NCBI GenBank assembly: GCA_008011715.2 | Contig: CP136508.1 | Coordinates: 1,984,001 to 2,048,000, forward strand | Length of the DNA stretch: 64,000 nucleotides | Direction: 5' to 3' | From: [Empedobacter] haloabium | GTDB lineage: Bacteria > Pseudomonadota > Gammaproteobacteria > Burkholderiales > Burkholderiaceae_D | Shown: one piece after another, positions 8,201 through 17,189 of the stretch | How positions within the stretch are numbered: position 1 is the first letter of the stretch | Layout: every line of letters begins with the position of its first letter | The notes under the pieces: model-generated | Database searches by the model: none | What the model saw: only the letters and a program-made list of their open reading frames with translations | Told to the model about the DNA's origin: nothing | Program-made: the position numbers and the translations under genes

Positions 8201-9208
8201 ATGGACGTCGACATCACCGTGATCTGGGCCGCCATCGTCTTTTTCGGCGTGTTCATGTACGTCGTCATGGACGGCTTCGACCTGGGCATCGGCATGCTGT
8301 ACCCGTTCGTGCCGGCGCGGGCCGACCGCGACGTGATGATGAACACCGTGGCGCCCGTGTGGGACGGCAACGAGACCTGGCTGGTGCTGGGCGGCGCGGG
8401 TTTGCTGGCGGCCTTTCCGGTGGCGTATTCGATCGTGCTGTCCGGCCTGTACCTGCCGCTGATCTTCATGCTGCTGGGATTGCTGTTTCGCGGCGTCGCG
8501 TTCGAGTTCCGCTTCAAGGCGCGCGAGCGCGAGCGCCACGTCTGGGACAAGGCCTTCATCGGCGGCTCGCTGGTGGCCGCGTTCTTCCAGGGCGTGGCGC
8601 TGGGTGCCTTCCTGAGCGGCATTCCGGTCTCCGGCCGCAGCTTCAGCGGCACGGCGCTGGGCTGGCTGTCGCCGTTCGCGCTGGCCGCCGGCTGCGGCAC
8701 GATGATCGCCTACACGCTGCTGGGCGCCACCTGGCTGATCATGAAGACGGAAGGGTCGTTGCAGCAGCGCATGCTGCGCCTCACGCGGCCGCTGACATTC
8801 CTGATGCTGGCGGCCATCGTCGCGGTCAGCGTCTGGACGCCGCTGCGCTACCCGCAGGTGGCCGAGCGCTGGTTCAGCTTCCCCAATATGGCGCTGCTCG
8901 CGCCGGTACCGGCGCTGGTGCTGCTGGCCGTGTTCGTGCTGCTGCGCTCCCTGTCGCGCAACCCGCACCGGCTGCCCTTCCTGATGGCGCTGGCGCTGGT
9001 GTTCCTGGCCTACGCGGGCATGGCGATCAGCATCTGGCCGCACATCGTGCCGCCCTACATCACGATCTGGGAAGCGGCGGCGCCGCCATCGAGCCAGCGC
9101 TTCGCGCTGGCCGGCACGCTGTGCATCCTGCCGTTCATCCTGATGTATACCGCCTGGTCGTACTTCGTCTTCCGCGGCAAGGTCAAGGCGGGCGAGGGCT
9201 ACCACTAA
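8201..9208 (+). CDS. cioB: Cytochrome bd-type quinol oxidase subunit II
   Basis: A 335-residue protein with about eight or nine hydrophobic spans. The N-terminus (IWAAIVFFGVFMYVVMDGFD) and the WDGNETWLVLGG motif are typical of CydB/CioB. A strong GGGGAGGGG site precedes the ATG. It pairs with subunit I as the membrane heterodimer. Its stop codon overlaps the start of the next small gene (TAATG), so the three genes form one operon. Confidence 0.93.
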   Translation: MDVDITVIWAAIVFFGVFMYVVMDGFDLGIGMLYPFVPARADRDVMMNTVAPVWDGNETWLVLGGAGLLAAFPVAYSIVLSGLYLPLIFMLLGLLFRGVAFEFRFKARERERHVWDKAFIGGSLVAAFFQGVALGAFLSGIPVSGRSFSGTALGWLSPFALAAGCGTMIAYTLLGATWLIMKTEGSLQQRMLRLTRPLTFLMLAAIVAVSVWTPLRYPQVAERWFSFPNMALLAPVPALVLLAVFVLLRSLSRNPHRLPFLMALALVFLAYAGMAISIWPHIVPPYITIWEAAAPPSSQRFALAGTLCILPFILMYTAWSYFVFRGKVKAGEGYH

Positions 9209-9330
9209 TGGCGCCGCGCTGGCTGCGCCGGCTCGGCTGGCTGCTGGTGTTCTGGTGCGGCGGCGTGGCGGCGCTGGCCGCGGTGGCGGGGTTGCTGCGC
9301 CTGCTGATGCACGCGGCCGGCATGCGCTGA
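9208..9330 (+). CDS. DUF2474 small oxidase-associated membrane protein
   Basis: A 40-residue single-span protein overlapping the cioB stop by 1 nt. It has the basic N-terminus (RWLRRLGW), one hydrophobic helix and a C-terminal LLRLLMHAAGM typical of DUF2474. Such proteins follow cioAB-type operons and are analogous to CydX, which stabilises bd oxidase. Function is inferred from family and position; the call is strengthened by translational coupling. Confidence 0.85.
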   Translation: MAPRWLRRLGWLLVFWCGGVAALAAVAGLLRLLMHAAGMR

Positions 9331-9426
9331 GCGCCCGCTTGCTTGCCAAAAACATAAGGTACGGGTAATCTGGCGCCGTCGGCCGTGCCCTGGCACGCCG
9401 GCGCCTGTCATTTCACTCTGCCAGAT

Positions 9427-9567
9427 ATGGGACCTGCATTGATCACGACCGTCAAGCGGCTGGCCGTCGCCGGCCTGCTGTGCCTTGCCGTCAGCGGCTG
9501 TGCCGCCTGGGAATCGGCAACGAAATGCCTGCCGACGACGCCCGGCTTTCCGCTGTGCGGCCTGTGA
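9427..9567 (+). CDS. Small predicted lipoprotein
   Basis: A 46-residue product with a basic start, a hydrophobic segment and a lipobox (LAVSGC), followed by a short Cys-containing mature part. The ATG at 9427 is chosen over an upstream in-frame ATG because it gives a clean signal sequence. The end overlaps the following gene. It resembles the many tiny entericidin-like or orphan lipoproteins of this group, but I do not recognise a family. Confidence 0.5.
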   Translation: MGPALITTVKRLAVAGLLCLAVSGCAAWESATKCLPTTPGFPLCGL

Positions 9568-10001
9568 CGCGCGGGCGCACGGCGCTGCTGCTGGCCGGCG
9601 CCATGTCGCTGACCGCCGCCATCGGCCACCTGGCCTGCATCGCCGGCGGGCCGCGCTGGTACCTCGCCATGGGCGCGGGCGAACGCATGGCGGCCGCCGT
9701 CGCACAAGGCCGGTGGCAGCCGACGCTGGTCACGCTGGCGATCGCCGCCGTGCTGGCGCTGTGGGGCCTGTATGCCTGGTCCGGCGCCGGGCTGATCGGC
9801 CGCCTGCCGCTGCTGCGCTGGGCGCTGGCCGGCGTCACGACCGTCTACCTGGCGCGTGGCCTGCTGTTCGTTCCGCTGCAGGCGCACTTTCCCGGCAACA
9901 GCCCGGCATTCTGGTACGTGAGCTCCGCCATCTGCGCCGCCATCGGCCTGGTCCATCTGGCCGGGCTGTGGCAGGCCTGGCCGCGCCTGGCAGGGCGCTG
10001 A
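9525..10001 (+). CDS. Conserved hypothetical four-span membrane protein
   Basis: A 158-residue hydrophobic protein with four predicted membrane helices (roughly residues 18-40, 60-85, 88-110 and 125-148). The ATG at 9525 gives the longest sensible product. A GTG at 9564, overlapping the stop of the preceding lipoprotein as GTGA, is an equally plausible coupled start. No catalytic motif is visible and I do not recognise the family. It lies after the oxidase operon in the same direction. Confidence 0.6.
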   Translation: MPADDARLSAVRPVTRGRTALLLAGAMSLTAAIGHLACIAGGPRWYLAMGAGERMAAAVAQGRWQPTLVTLAIAAVLALWGLYAWSGAGLIGRLPLLRWALAGVTTVYLARGLLFVPLQAHFPGNSPAFWYVSSAICAAIGLVHLAGLWQAWPRLAGR

Positions 10002-10009
10002 CCGGCCTA

Positions 10010-10070
10010 TACCGCCGAGCCCGTGTCAACATCGGGGTCAGGCACGAAAGCTGACACGGGCTCGGCGGTA
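10010..10070. repeat. Perfect 19-bp inverted repeat with 23-nt loop
   Basis: TACCGCCGAGCCCGTGTCA (10010-10028) and its exact reverse complement (10052-10070) flank a loop containing GGGGTCAGGCAC. It sits between the membrane-protein gene and the formate dehydrogenase operon. The GTCAGGCAC core recalls the 53-bp palindromes elsewhere in the window. It could end upstream transcription, but no T-run follows. Confidence 0.75.
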
Positions 10071-10173
10071 GCGGCGCAGGTCCCGGCCGCTTTCGCGCTG
10101 TTCAACCGTGCGCCCGGCATCCCCATGCGCAACGTACACTTCTCCTATGATTTTGCTAACGGGAGACCACTCC

Positions 10174-10839
10174 GTGCCGGGCCAGTCAGCGTGTTGTTCC
10201 GCCAGCCAACCCACCGTCGCGCCCGTCGCGCCGCCGCTCGGCGCTGAAGACCAGGCCCGGGCCGACCTGTACGCGTTGGCCGCGCGCCTGCTGCTGGCAC
10301 CGCCGGACGCGGCCTTGCTGGCCGACCTGGCAGCGGCCGATCCGATCCTCGGCAGCCACGACGAACGGCCCCTGGAGGATGCGTGGGAGCGCCTCGTGCT
10401 GGCCGCTGGCGTCGTCGATGCCGCGGCGGTGGCGGAAGAATTCGATGGCCTCTTCATCAGCCTGGGCACGCCGCCCGTCAATCCCTACGGTTCCCTGTAC
10501 CTGTCCGGCTTCCTCAACGATACGCCGCTGGCGCGCCTGCGCGCCGACCTGGCCGCGCTGGGATTGGCCCGGGTCGCCGGCGTCGCCGAGTTCGAGGACC
10601 ACCTCGGTGCGCTGTGCGAGACGATGCGCGTGCTGATCCTGTCCGGCCGGCCGCTGACGCGCCAACGGCAGTTGTTCGACGCCCATGTCGCGCCCTGGTT
10701 CGAGCGCGGCCTGGCCGATATCGGGCGGGGACCGGGGGCGAACTTCTATCGTGTCGTGGCGGACTTCGTCGCGGCGTTTCTCACCATCGAAGCGCAGGCC
10801 TTCGCCGTCGACGGCACGGCCGATCTGGCGCTCGCTTGA
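10174..10839 (+). CDS. TorD/DmsD-like molybdoenzyme chaperone
   Basis: A 221-residue, mainly helical cytoplasmic protein of the TorD/DmsD/NarJ family. These bind the Tat signal peptide of molybdoenzymes and hold them until the cofactor is inserted. The signature section EEFDGLFISLGTPPVNPYGSLY is the conserved core of the family. I prefer GTG 10174 (GGGAG 8 nt upstream); ATG 10147 in frame is the alternative. It is the first gene of the formate dehydrogenase operon, 10 nt before the Tat-target gene, so its client is probably the alpha subunit. Confidence 0.85.
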   Translation: MPGQSACCSASQPTVAPVAPPLGAEDQARADLYALAARLLLAPPDAALLADLAAADPILGSHDERPLEDAWERLVLAAGVVDAAAVAEEFDGLFISLGTPPVNPYGSLYLSGFLNDTPLARLRADLAALGLARVAGVAEFEDHLGALCETMRVLILSGRPLTRQRQLFDAHVAPWFERGLADIGRGPGANFYRVVADFVAAFLTIEAQAFAVDGTADLALA

Positions 10840-10849
10840 AGGATCAACC

Positions 10850-11068
10850 ATGACCGACATCGACTCCACCGCCACCGGCGACGAGCAGTTGCGCGCGCGG
10901 CGCGCCTTCCTGAAGGTCGCGCCACTGGGCGCCCTGGCGCTGGTGGCCGGGCCGGCTCCGGCCGCCGCAGCGGCGGCACCGGTGGCGGCAGCGGCGCAGC
11001 CGGCCCAGCGCGGCTATCACGAGACGGAGCACATCCGCCGCTACTACCAGACTGCCGCGTACTGGTAA
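10850..11068 (+). CDS. Formate dehydrogenase region Tat-target protein
   Basis: A 72-residue protein with a twin-arginine-type start (RARRAFLKVAPLGALALVAG) and the conserved end ETEHIRRYYQTAAYW. This matches the small Tat-exported protein that accompanies many formate dehydrogenase operons (often named FdhX). Its role is unknown; it may escort or stabilise the enzyme. It lies between the chaperone and alpha-subunit genes, spaced by 10 and 12 nt. Confidence 0.85.
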   Translation: MTDIDSTATGDEQLRARRAFLKVAPLGALALVAGPAPAAAAAAPVAAAAQPAQRGYHETEHIRRYYQTAAYW

Positions 11069-11080
11069 CCGAGGAGCACC

Positions 11081-13903
11081 ATGTCCCTGCAAAAGATCAC
11101 GCCCGACGAAGGCCGCCGCCGGCGCCGCTTCCTGGTCGGTGCCGGCATCACGGCCGGTGCGGGGGCGCTGGCGCGCCACCTGCCGTTGAACATCATGCAG
11201 CCGGCGGCAGCGGCCGACCCCGTGCCGAACGCGCCCGTCAAGACCGAGATCAAGCACACCGTGTGCAGCCACTGCTCGGTGGGCTGCTCGGTCGAGGCGG
11301 TGGTCAGCAACGGCGTCTGGGTGCGCCAGGAGCCGGCGTTCGATTCGCCGCTGAACATGGGGGCCCACTGCGCCAAGGGCGCGTCGGTACGCGAGCACGG
11401 CTTCGGCGAACACCGGCTGCGCTATCCGATGAAGCTGGTCAAGGGCAAGTACCAGCGCATCTCCTGGGACCAGGCCATCGACGAGATCGGCGAGCGCCTG
11501 CTGGCTTTGCGCCAGAACGCCGGGCCGGATGCGCTGATGGTGATCGGCAGCTCGAAGCACAACAACGAGCAGGCCTACCTGCTGCGCAAATGGGTCTCGC
11601 TATGGGGTTCCAACAACGTCGACCACCAGGCCCGCATCTGCCACTCCACCACCGTGGCCGGCGTCGCGCAGACCTACGGCTACGGCGCGATGACCAATTC
11701 CTTCAACGACCTCCATTACAGCAAGGCGGTGCTGTTCATCGGCTCCAACCCGGCCGAGGCGCACCCGATCTCGATGCTGCACTTCCTGCATGCGAAAGAG
11801 CTGGGCGCGAAGATGATCGTCATCGACCCGCGCTTCACGCGCACGGCGCGCTTCGCCCACCACTACATCCGCATCCGTCCCGGCACGGACATCGCGCTGG
11901 TGTGGGGCATCCTGTGGCACATCTTCGCCAACGGCTGGGAGGATAGAAAGTTCATCGCGGACCGCACCTACGGCATGGAGGAGGTGCGCAAGGAAGTGGC
12001 CAAGTGGACGCCGGAAAAGGTGTCGGACGTGACGGGCGTGCCGGAAGCGGCGGTGCGCACGGCCGCCGAGATGCTGGCGCTGAACCGGCCGTCGTCCGTG
12101 GTGTGGTGCATGGGCATCACGCAGCACCACGTGGGCACGGCCAATGTGCGGGCGCTGTCGATCCTGCAGCTCGCGCTGGGCAATATCGGCGTGCCGGGCG
12201 GCGGCGCCAACATCTACCGTGGCCACGACAACGTGCAGGGCGCCACCGACGTGGGACCGAACGCCGATTCGCTGCCCGGCTACTACGGCCTGGCCGAGGG
12301 CGCGTGGAAGCATTTCGCCACCGTGTGGGACGTCGATTATGAATGGTTGAAAGGGCGCTTCGGCTCCAAGGAACTGATGGAAAAGCCGGGCATCACGGTT
12401 TCGCGCTGGTACGACGCGGTCAACGAGCAGGCCCAGTACATGGACCAGCCCAGCAACCTGCGTGCGGTGTTCTACTGGGGCCACGCACCGAACAGCCAGA
12501 CCCGCCTGCCGGACATGAAGGCGGCCATGCAGAAGCTCGACATGCTGGTCGTGATCGACCCATATCCCAGCCTGACGGCAGCCATGCACGGCCGCCAGGA
12601 CGGCGTCTACCTGCTGCCGGCTGCCTCGCAGTTCGAGACACAGGGCTCGGTGACGGCGTCGAATCGCAGCATCCAGTGGCGCGAACGGGTGATCCAGCCG
12701 CTGTTCGAATGCAAGACGGACCATGAGATCATGTACCTGTTCGCGCGCAAGCTGGGCTTCGCCGAGCAGCTGTGCAAGCGCATCAAGGTGGTCCACAACG
12801 AGCCGGTGGTGGAGGACATCCTGCGCGAGATCAACCGCTCGTGCTGGACGATCGGCTACACGGGCTGCTCGCCCGAGCGCCTGAAGCTCCACATGGAAAA
12901 CAAGCACACCTTCAATCCCACCACGCTGCGCGCCGAGTCGGGACCCTGCAAGGGCGACTACTACGGCCTGCCCTGGCCGTGCTGGGGCACGCCGGAGATG
13001 AAGCACCCGGGCACGCCGATCCTGTACGACCTGTCCAAGCCGATCGCGCAGGGCGGCCTGCCGTTCCGCGCGAACTGGGGCGTGGAGCACGACGGCCAGT
13101 CGCTGCTGGCGGCGGACGGCTCGACCAACCGGGACAGCGAGATCGATACCGGCTACCCGGAGTTCGACCACGTGTTCCTGAAAAAGCTGGGCTGGTGGGC
13201 CGAGCTGACGCCGGCCGAGCAGGCTGCTGCCGAGGGCAAGAACTGGAAGACCGACCTGTCCGGCGGGATCATCCGCGTGGCCATCGCGCACGGCTGCGCG
13301 CCGTATGGCAATGCGCGGGCGCGCTGCCACGTGTGGAACTTCCCCGATCCCGTACCGGTGCACCGCGAGCCGCTGCTGTCGCCGCGGCGCGACCTAGTGG
13401 CGAAGTATCCCACCTACGACGACAAGGCCAACTTCTGGCGCCTGCCCACCCTGTACAAGTCGGTGCAGGCGGTGGACTTCTCGAAGGACTATCCGCTGAT
13501 CATGACGTCCGGCCGCCTGGTCGAATACGAGGGCGGCGGCGAGGAGACCCGTTCCAATCCCTGGCTGGCCGAGCTGCAGCAGCACATGTTCTGCGAGGTG
13601 AACCCGCAGGACGCGGCGCAGGTGGGCGCGAAGCTGGGCGAATACATCTGGATCGAGACGCCGACGGGCGCGCGCCTGAAGATGATGGCGATGGTCACGC
13701 CGCGGGTGCCGCCCGGGACGGTGTGGATGCCGTTCCACTTCGGCGGCTGGTGGATGGGCGAGGACCTGGAGAAGCATTACCCGGAGGGCGGCGCCCCGGA
13801 AGTGCGCGGCGAGTCCGTCAACACCGGCTGGACGTACGGCTACGACGCCGTGACGATGATGCAGGAAACCAAGGTCTCGCTGTGCCGGCTGGCGCGGGCC
13901 TGA
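11081..13903 (+). CDS. fdhA: Formate dehydrogenase alpha subunit (molybdopterin, Cys type)
   Basis: A 940-residue catalytic subunit that oxidises formate to CO2. It has a Tat signal (RRRRRFLVGAG, residues 12-22). A [4Fe-4S] site uses C62, C65, C69 and C97 (VCSHCSVGC ... AHC). The active-site segment ARICHST has cysteine (C187) where the Sec-type enzymes use selenocysteine, followed by the catalytic His. The C-terminal part has the molydopterin-dinucleotide-binding fold. The Tat signal puts it in the periplasm, tethered through the beta and gamma subunits. A GAGGAG site precedes the ATG. Mo versus W is not decidable from sequence here. Confidence 0.95.
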   Translation: MSLQKITPDEGRRRRRFLVGAGITAGAGALARHLPLNIMQPAAAADPVPNAPVKTEIKHTVCSHCSVGCSVEAVVSNGVWVRQEPAFDSPLNMGAHCAKGASVREHGFGEHRLRYPMKLVKGKYQRISWDQAIDEIGERLLALRQNAGPDALMVIGSSKHNNEQAYLLRKWVSLWGSNNVDHQARICHSTTVAGVAQTYGYGAMTNSFNDLHYSKAVLFIGSNPAEAHPISMLHFLHAKELGAKMIVIDPRFTRTARFAHHYIRIRPGTDIALVWGILWHIFANGWEDRKFIADRTYGMEEVRKEVAKWTPEKVSDVTGVPEAAVRTAAEMLALNRPSSVVWCMGITQHHVGTANVRALSILQLALGNIGVPGGGANIYRGHDNVQGATDVGPNADSLPGYYGLAEGAWKHFATVWDVDYEWLKGRFGSKELMEKPGITVSRWYDAVNEQAQYMDQPSNLRAVFYWGHAPNSQTRLPDMKAAMQKLDMLVVIDPYPSLTAAMHGRQDGVYLLPAASQFETQGSVTASNRSIQWRERVIQPLFECKTDHEIMYLFARKLGFAEQLCKRIKVVHNEPVVEDILREINRSCWTIGYTGCSPERLKLHMENKHTFNPTTLRAESGPCKGDYYGLPWPCWGTPEMKHPGTPILYDLSKPIAQGGLPFRANWGVEHDGQSLLAADGSTNRDSEIDTGYPEFDHVFLKKLGWWAELTPAEQAAAEGKNWKTDLSGGIIRVAIAHGCAPYGNARARCHVWNFPDPVPVHREPLLSPRRDLVAKYPTYDDKANFWRLPTLYKSVQAVDFSKDYPLIMTSGRLVEYEGGGEETRSNPWLAELQQHMFCEVNPQDAAQVGAKLGEYIWIETPTGARLKMMAMVTPRVPPGTVWMPFHFGGWWMGEDLEKHYPEGGAPEVRGESVNTGWTYGYDAVTMMQETKVSLCRLARA

Positions 13904-13916
13904 AGGAGGAACAAGC

Positions 13917-14594
13917 ATGGCCGCACGCATGAAATTCATCTGCGACACGGAGCGCTGCATCGACTGCAACGGCTGCGTGACCGCCTGCAAGAACGAGCAC
14001 GAACTGCCGTGGGGGATCAACCGCCGCCGCGTCGTGACGATCAACGACGGCGTGCCGGGCGAGCGCTCCGTCTCCGTCGCTTGCATGCACTGCACCGACG
14101 CGCCCTGCCTGGCGGTCTGCCCGGTGAACTGCATCTACCACACCGAGGACGGCATCGTCCTGCACAGCAAGGACCAGTGCATCGGCTGCGGCTACTGTTA
14201 TTACGCCTGCCCGTTCGGCGCGCCGCAGTTCCCCGAGACGGGTCTGTTCAACCACCGCGGCAAGATGGACAAGTGCACCTTCTGCGCCGGCGGGCCGGAA
14301 CCGGATACCTCGGACGCCGAGTTCAAGAAATACGGCCGCAACCGCATCGCCGAGGGCAAGCTGCCCGCCTGCGCCGAGATGTGCGGCACCAAGGCGCTGC
14401 TGGGCGGCGATGCCGATGTCGTCGCCAACATCTACCGCCAGCGCGTCGAGACGCGCGGCTACGGTCCCGAGCTGTGGGGCTGGAAGATCGCCTACGGCCG
14501 CTCGAAGCGCGGCGAAACCCAGGTGCGGGGCGACCTGCCGCGCGAGAACCAGCAGGTCGGCGACAGCCAGAACGATCCATGGAGGATCCCGTGA
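13917..14594 (+). CDS. fdhB: Formate dehydrogenase beta subunit (4 x [4Fe-4S])
   Basis: A 225-residue iron-sulfur protein that carries electrons from the alpha subunit to the cytochrome b subunit. Cys motifs are CIDCNGC..C near residue 14, CMHCTDAPC...CP, CIGCGYCYYACP and CTFC...CAEMC, enough for four clusters. There is no clear C-terminal membrane anchor. AGGAGG lies upstream of the ATG. The stop overlaps the GTG start of the next gene as GTGA. Confidence 0.94.
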   Translation: MAARMKFICDTERCIDCNGCVTACKNEHELPWGINRRRVVTINDGVPGERSVSVACMHCTDAPCLAVCPVNCIYHTEDGIVLHSKDQCIGCGYCYYACPFGAPQFPETGLFNHRGKMDKCTFCAGGPEPDTSDAEFKKYGRNRIAEGKLPACAEMCGTKALLGGDADVVANIYRQRVETRGYGPELWGWKIAYGRSKRGETQVRGDLPRENQQVGDSQNDPWRIP

Positions 14595-14806
14595 GGGCGC
14601 GGCGGCTGGCAGTACTGCTGTTGCCCGTGCTGCTGTGCGGTTGCCTGGAAGTGGACCAGCACCCCGGCTGGAAGGAAGGGCAGTACGCGGGCAAGCGCGA
14701 CAACCGGCATTTCCAGACCCGCTTCCACGGCGACCGCTTCGCCTGGATGGCGACGATCATGAACCGCAACGACAAGCAGAACGAATACAACCGGGCCAAC
14801 CCGTAA
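14591..14806 (+). CDS. Small lipoprotein in the formate dehydrogenase operon
   Basis: A 71-residue product with a short signal and lipobox (LLCGCLEVDQHP). The GTG start overlaps the fdhB stop, and GGAGGA lies about 6 nt upstream, so it is translationally coupled. The mature part is small and charged (KEGQYAGKRDNRHFQTRFHGDRFAWMATIMN...). I do not recognise a family; the conserved-looking HPGW opening and its place between beta and gamma subunits suggest an assembly or tethering role, which is inference. Confidence 0.75.
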   Translation: MRARRLAVLLLPVLLCGCLEVDQHPGWKEGQYAGKRDNRHFQTRFHGDRFAWMATIMNRNDKQNEYNRANP

Positions 14807-14816
14807 GGACTTCATC

Positions 14817-15911
14817 ATGGGACCTCTCATCTTCGCGCGCGCTCGGTCATGGCTGGCCTTCCTGCTGCTGCTGTGGGCCTTCGCGCAATTCGCCCACGCC
14901 GCCGTTCCCAACAAGGACGCGACGCCGGCCTATGCGGAAGAGCAGACGATGCTGCAGGTCGAAGCCGACTCGCGCACGCCCGAACCGGGCCTGGCCGACC
15001 CGGCCTCCGGCCGCGTGCACGTCGACCGGCACTACCTCGGCCAGTACGGCGCCACCGAGGGCAACGTCATCGTCCAGCGCGGCGGCAATACCTGGCGCGA
15101 ATGGCGCAACGGTCCGCTCGCCACGACGGCCGGCATGATCCTCGTGCTGGCGCTGCTGGCGATCTTCCTGTTCTACAGCGCCGTCGGTCCGGCCCGCCTC
15201 GATGCGCCGGAATCGGGCCGGCGCCTGCAGCGCTTCAACCGCTGGGAGCGCTGGGTGCACTGGGCCACGGCCATCAGCTTCCTGCTGCTGGCGGCAACCG
15301 GCCTCGTCATCCTGTTCGGCAAGGTGGTGCTGCTGCCGCTGCTGGGACACGACATCTTTTCGAGCCTGGCCTACGTGTCGAAGTACCTGCACAATTTCGC
15401 CGGGCCGCTGTTCATCGTCTGCTCGGTGCTGATGTTCGTCACCTTCCTGCGCCGCAACATCCCGCGCCGCGTGGACTGGCAATGGGTCAGGCAGGGCGGC
15501 GGGCTGGTGACGCACAAGCACGTGCCGGCCGGCTTCTTCAACGCCGGCGAGAAGGCGTGGTTCTGGTTCGGCGTGACCTTGCTGGGCCTCGTCATGTCGG
15601 TCAGCGGCCTGGTGCTCGATTTCGCCGTCGGCCAGACCCGCTACGTGATGCAGATCGCGAACTACCTGCATCTGGCGGGCGCCACCTTCTACATCGCCGC
15701 CGCGATGGGCCACATCTACATCGGCACCCTGGGCACGCCCGGCGCCTACCGCGCCATGCGCGAGGGCTACGTGGACGAGGAATGGGCGCGCGCCCACCAC
15801 TCGCTGTGGTACGAGGAAGTGCAGGCAACGGGGCAGGGCGGCACGCGGCCACCGCCGGCCGGCCACCCGCATCCCCGGCCGGGCCCAGGCAACGCACCGC
15901 GGGGGCACTGA
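14817..15911 (+). CDS. fdhC: Formate dehydrogenase gamma subunit (cytochrome b556)
   Basis: A 364-residue membrane protein that takes electrons to the quinone pool. It has an N-terminal signal-like helix, a ~90-residue periplasmic section ending in the YGATEGNVIVQRGG.TWR.WRNGP motif typical of FdoI/FdhC, and four core helices. Haem-ligand candidates include His in RWVHW, the His of KYLHNF and the His of AAMGHIYIGT. It ends in a Pro/Gly/His-rich tail. The next gene overlaps by 1 nt (TGATG). Confidence 0.93.
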   Translation: MGPLIFARARSWLAFLLLLWAFAQFAHAAVPNKDATPAYAEEQTMLQVEADSRTPEPGLADPASGRVHVDRHYLGQYGATEGNVIVQRGGNTWREWRNGPLATTAGMILVLALLAIFLFYSAVGPARLDAPESGRRLQRFNRWERWVHWATAISFLLLAATGLVILFGKVVLLPLLGHDIFSSLAYVSKYLHNFAGPLFIVCSVLMFVTFLRRNIPRRVDWQWVRQGGGLVTHKHVPAGFFNAGEKAWFWFGVTLLGLVMSVSGLVLDFAVGQTRYVMQIANYLHLAGATFYIAAAMGHIYIGTLGTPGAYRAMREGYVDEEWARAHHSLWYEEVQATGQGGTRPPPAGHPHPRPGPGNAPRGH

Positions 15912-16339
15912 TGACAGCACCGGTCTTTCTGCGCTGCGCGCTGGTGCTGCTGCCGCTGCTGCTGGCCGGCTGCGAGCGCGAGCACGCGGCGGCCAACGGC
16001 GTGGTGCAGACGAAGTTCCCCGGCCAGGTCTCGGCCGGCGGCGGCACCAGCGGCGAGGTGATCGCCCGCAGCAGCCGGCCCGTCACCGATGCCACCTATG
16101 CCGGCGGCACACCGGGCATTGCCGGCGGCTCCGGCGGCAACACGTCGGGTGCGGCGACCGGCGGCACCGTGCAGGAATCCGGCCAGGGGCCGTCGCGCGG
16201 CACCAGCCAGCCGGACAGCGCGGGCCGTCCCGGCGCCACGCTGCCGCCGGGCGACATGGGCAAGCCGGCCGCGCCGACTTCGACCGAACCTGGTGCCGGC
16301 GGCGCGGCCGTCCACCGCGATCCGGGAGGGGCAAGATGA
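15911..16339 (+). CDS. Gly/Ser/Thr-rich lipoprotein, formate dehydrogenase operon
   Basis: A 142-residue protein with signal sequence and lipobox (LLLAGCERE), then a low-complexity Gly/Ala/Thr/Pro-rich mature region without hydrophobic core. It overlaps the gamma-subunit stop by 1 nt and the next start by 4 nt. The disordered composition suggests a flexible tether or filler rather than an enzyme. I do not recognise a family. Confidence 0.7.
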   Translation: MTAPVFLRCALVLLPLLLAGCEREHAAANGVVQTKFPGQVSAGGGTSGEVIARSSRPVTDATYAGGTPGIAGGSGGNTSGAATGGTVQESGQGPSRGTSQPDSAGRPGATLPPGDMGKPAAPTSTEPGAGGAAVHRDPGGAR

Positions 16340-16752
16340 AGAACGTCATGCCGGGCGCTGCCCTGCTGCTGGCGAGCGCGCTGGCGCATGCCACCTTGCC
16401 GCCGCCGACGCCGCAACAGGCCGCGGCGGCGGCGGCCAAGAAGGCCCAGGCCGACGCCCAGGCGCAGCAGGACAAGGCGGCGCTGCTGCAGTCGATGGAC
16501 GCGGTCAGTGCGCGCTGGCGTGCCCGCGCCGCGAAAGAAGGCTGGAGCACGCATCCGCCGGTAGCGGTTGCGGCGCCTGCCGCGGCAGTCACCGCGCCGG
16601 CAACGCCGGCCCCGCCAGCGGCGCCAGTGCCGGTGCGCAGCGAGAAGCTGGGTACGGCGCCGGCCAGCGAGGACGTCAAGGCCCGGCCCACGCAGCCGGT
16701 ACCGCGTGGCACGCCGCCCACCGTCAACAAACCGAAACGCGAGATGCAATGA
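16336..16752 (+). CDS. Secreted Ala/Pro-rich hypothetical protein
   Basis: A 138-residue product with a signal peptide (cleavage near ALAHA) followed by an Ala/Gln/Lys-rich helical stretch (QQAAAAAAKKAQADAQAQQ) and a Pro/Val/Ala-rich disordered half. It starts within the ATGA overlap with the preceding lipoprotein and ends in another ATGA overlap with DUF3305. The helical part includes MDAVSARWRARAAKEGW. Function unknown; the periplasmic location is inferred from the signal peptide. Confidence 0.65.
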   Translation: MKNVMPGAALLLASALAHATLPPPTPQQAAAAAAKKAQADAQAQQDKAALLQSMDAVSARWRARAAKEGWSTHPPVAVAAPAAAVTAPATPAPPAAPVPVRSEKLGTAPASEDVKARPTQPVPRGTPPTVNKPKREMQ

Positions 16753-17189
16753 AACTGGGAAGCATGCCGATCGCCGTGATCATGCAGCGCCGCACGCCGC
16801 GCCACCGCTGGGCCGGCGAGGCCTGGGCCGCCGTCGGCATCGTGCGCGACAGTGGCAGCCTGCCGCCGCTGCGGATGCTGTCGCAGAGTCCCGAGGGCGA
16901 CGACTACCTCGTCTCCGGCCTGGAGCTGGAGCTGTACCCGGACGAGAACGAGGGCTACTACGAGAACTTCATGGCGCCGGAAGCGAAAGTGTTCGTGCTG
17001 TGGCGCATGCAGGACGGTCGCGCGATGCCGGTGCGCGCTTCCGTCAGCTACGTCGAGGGCACGCGCATGTTCGACTCCGGCGAGAACGCCGACGGGGTGG
17101 CGATGCCGCCGGAGGTGCAGGCCTGGCTGCGCGCCTACCTGCACGCGCATTACCAGCCGAAGCCGAAGCGGGGGCGCCAGCATGGCTGA
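16749..17189 (+). CDS. DUF3305 protein
   Basis: A 146-residue cytoplasmic protein. The opening PIAVIMQRRTPRHRWAGE.W and the YENFMAPEAKVFVLWRM section match DUF3305, a family found almost only in formate dehydrogenase clusters of alpha- and betaproteobacteria. Its biochemical role is not known. It is translationally coupled at both ends (4-nt overlap with the gene before, 8-nt overlap with DUF3306). Confidence 0.85.
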   Translation: MKLGSMPIAVIMQRRTPRHRWAGEAWAAVGIVRDSGSLPPLRMLSQSPEGDDYLVSGLELELYPDENEGYYENFMAPEAKVFVLWRMQDGRAMPVRASVSYVEGTRMFDSGENADGVAMPPEVQAWLRAYLHAHYQPKPKRGRQHG

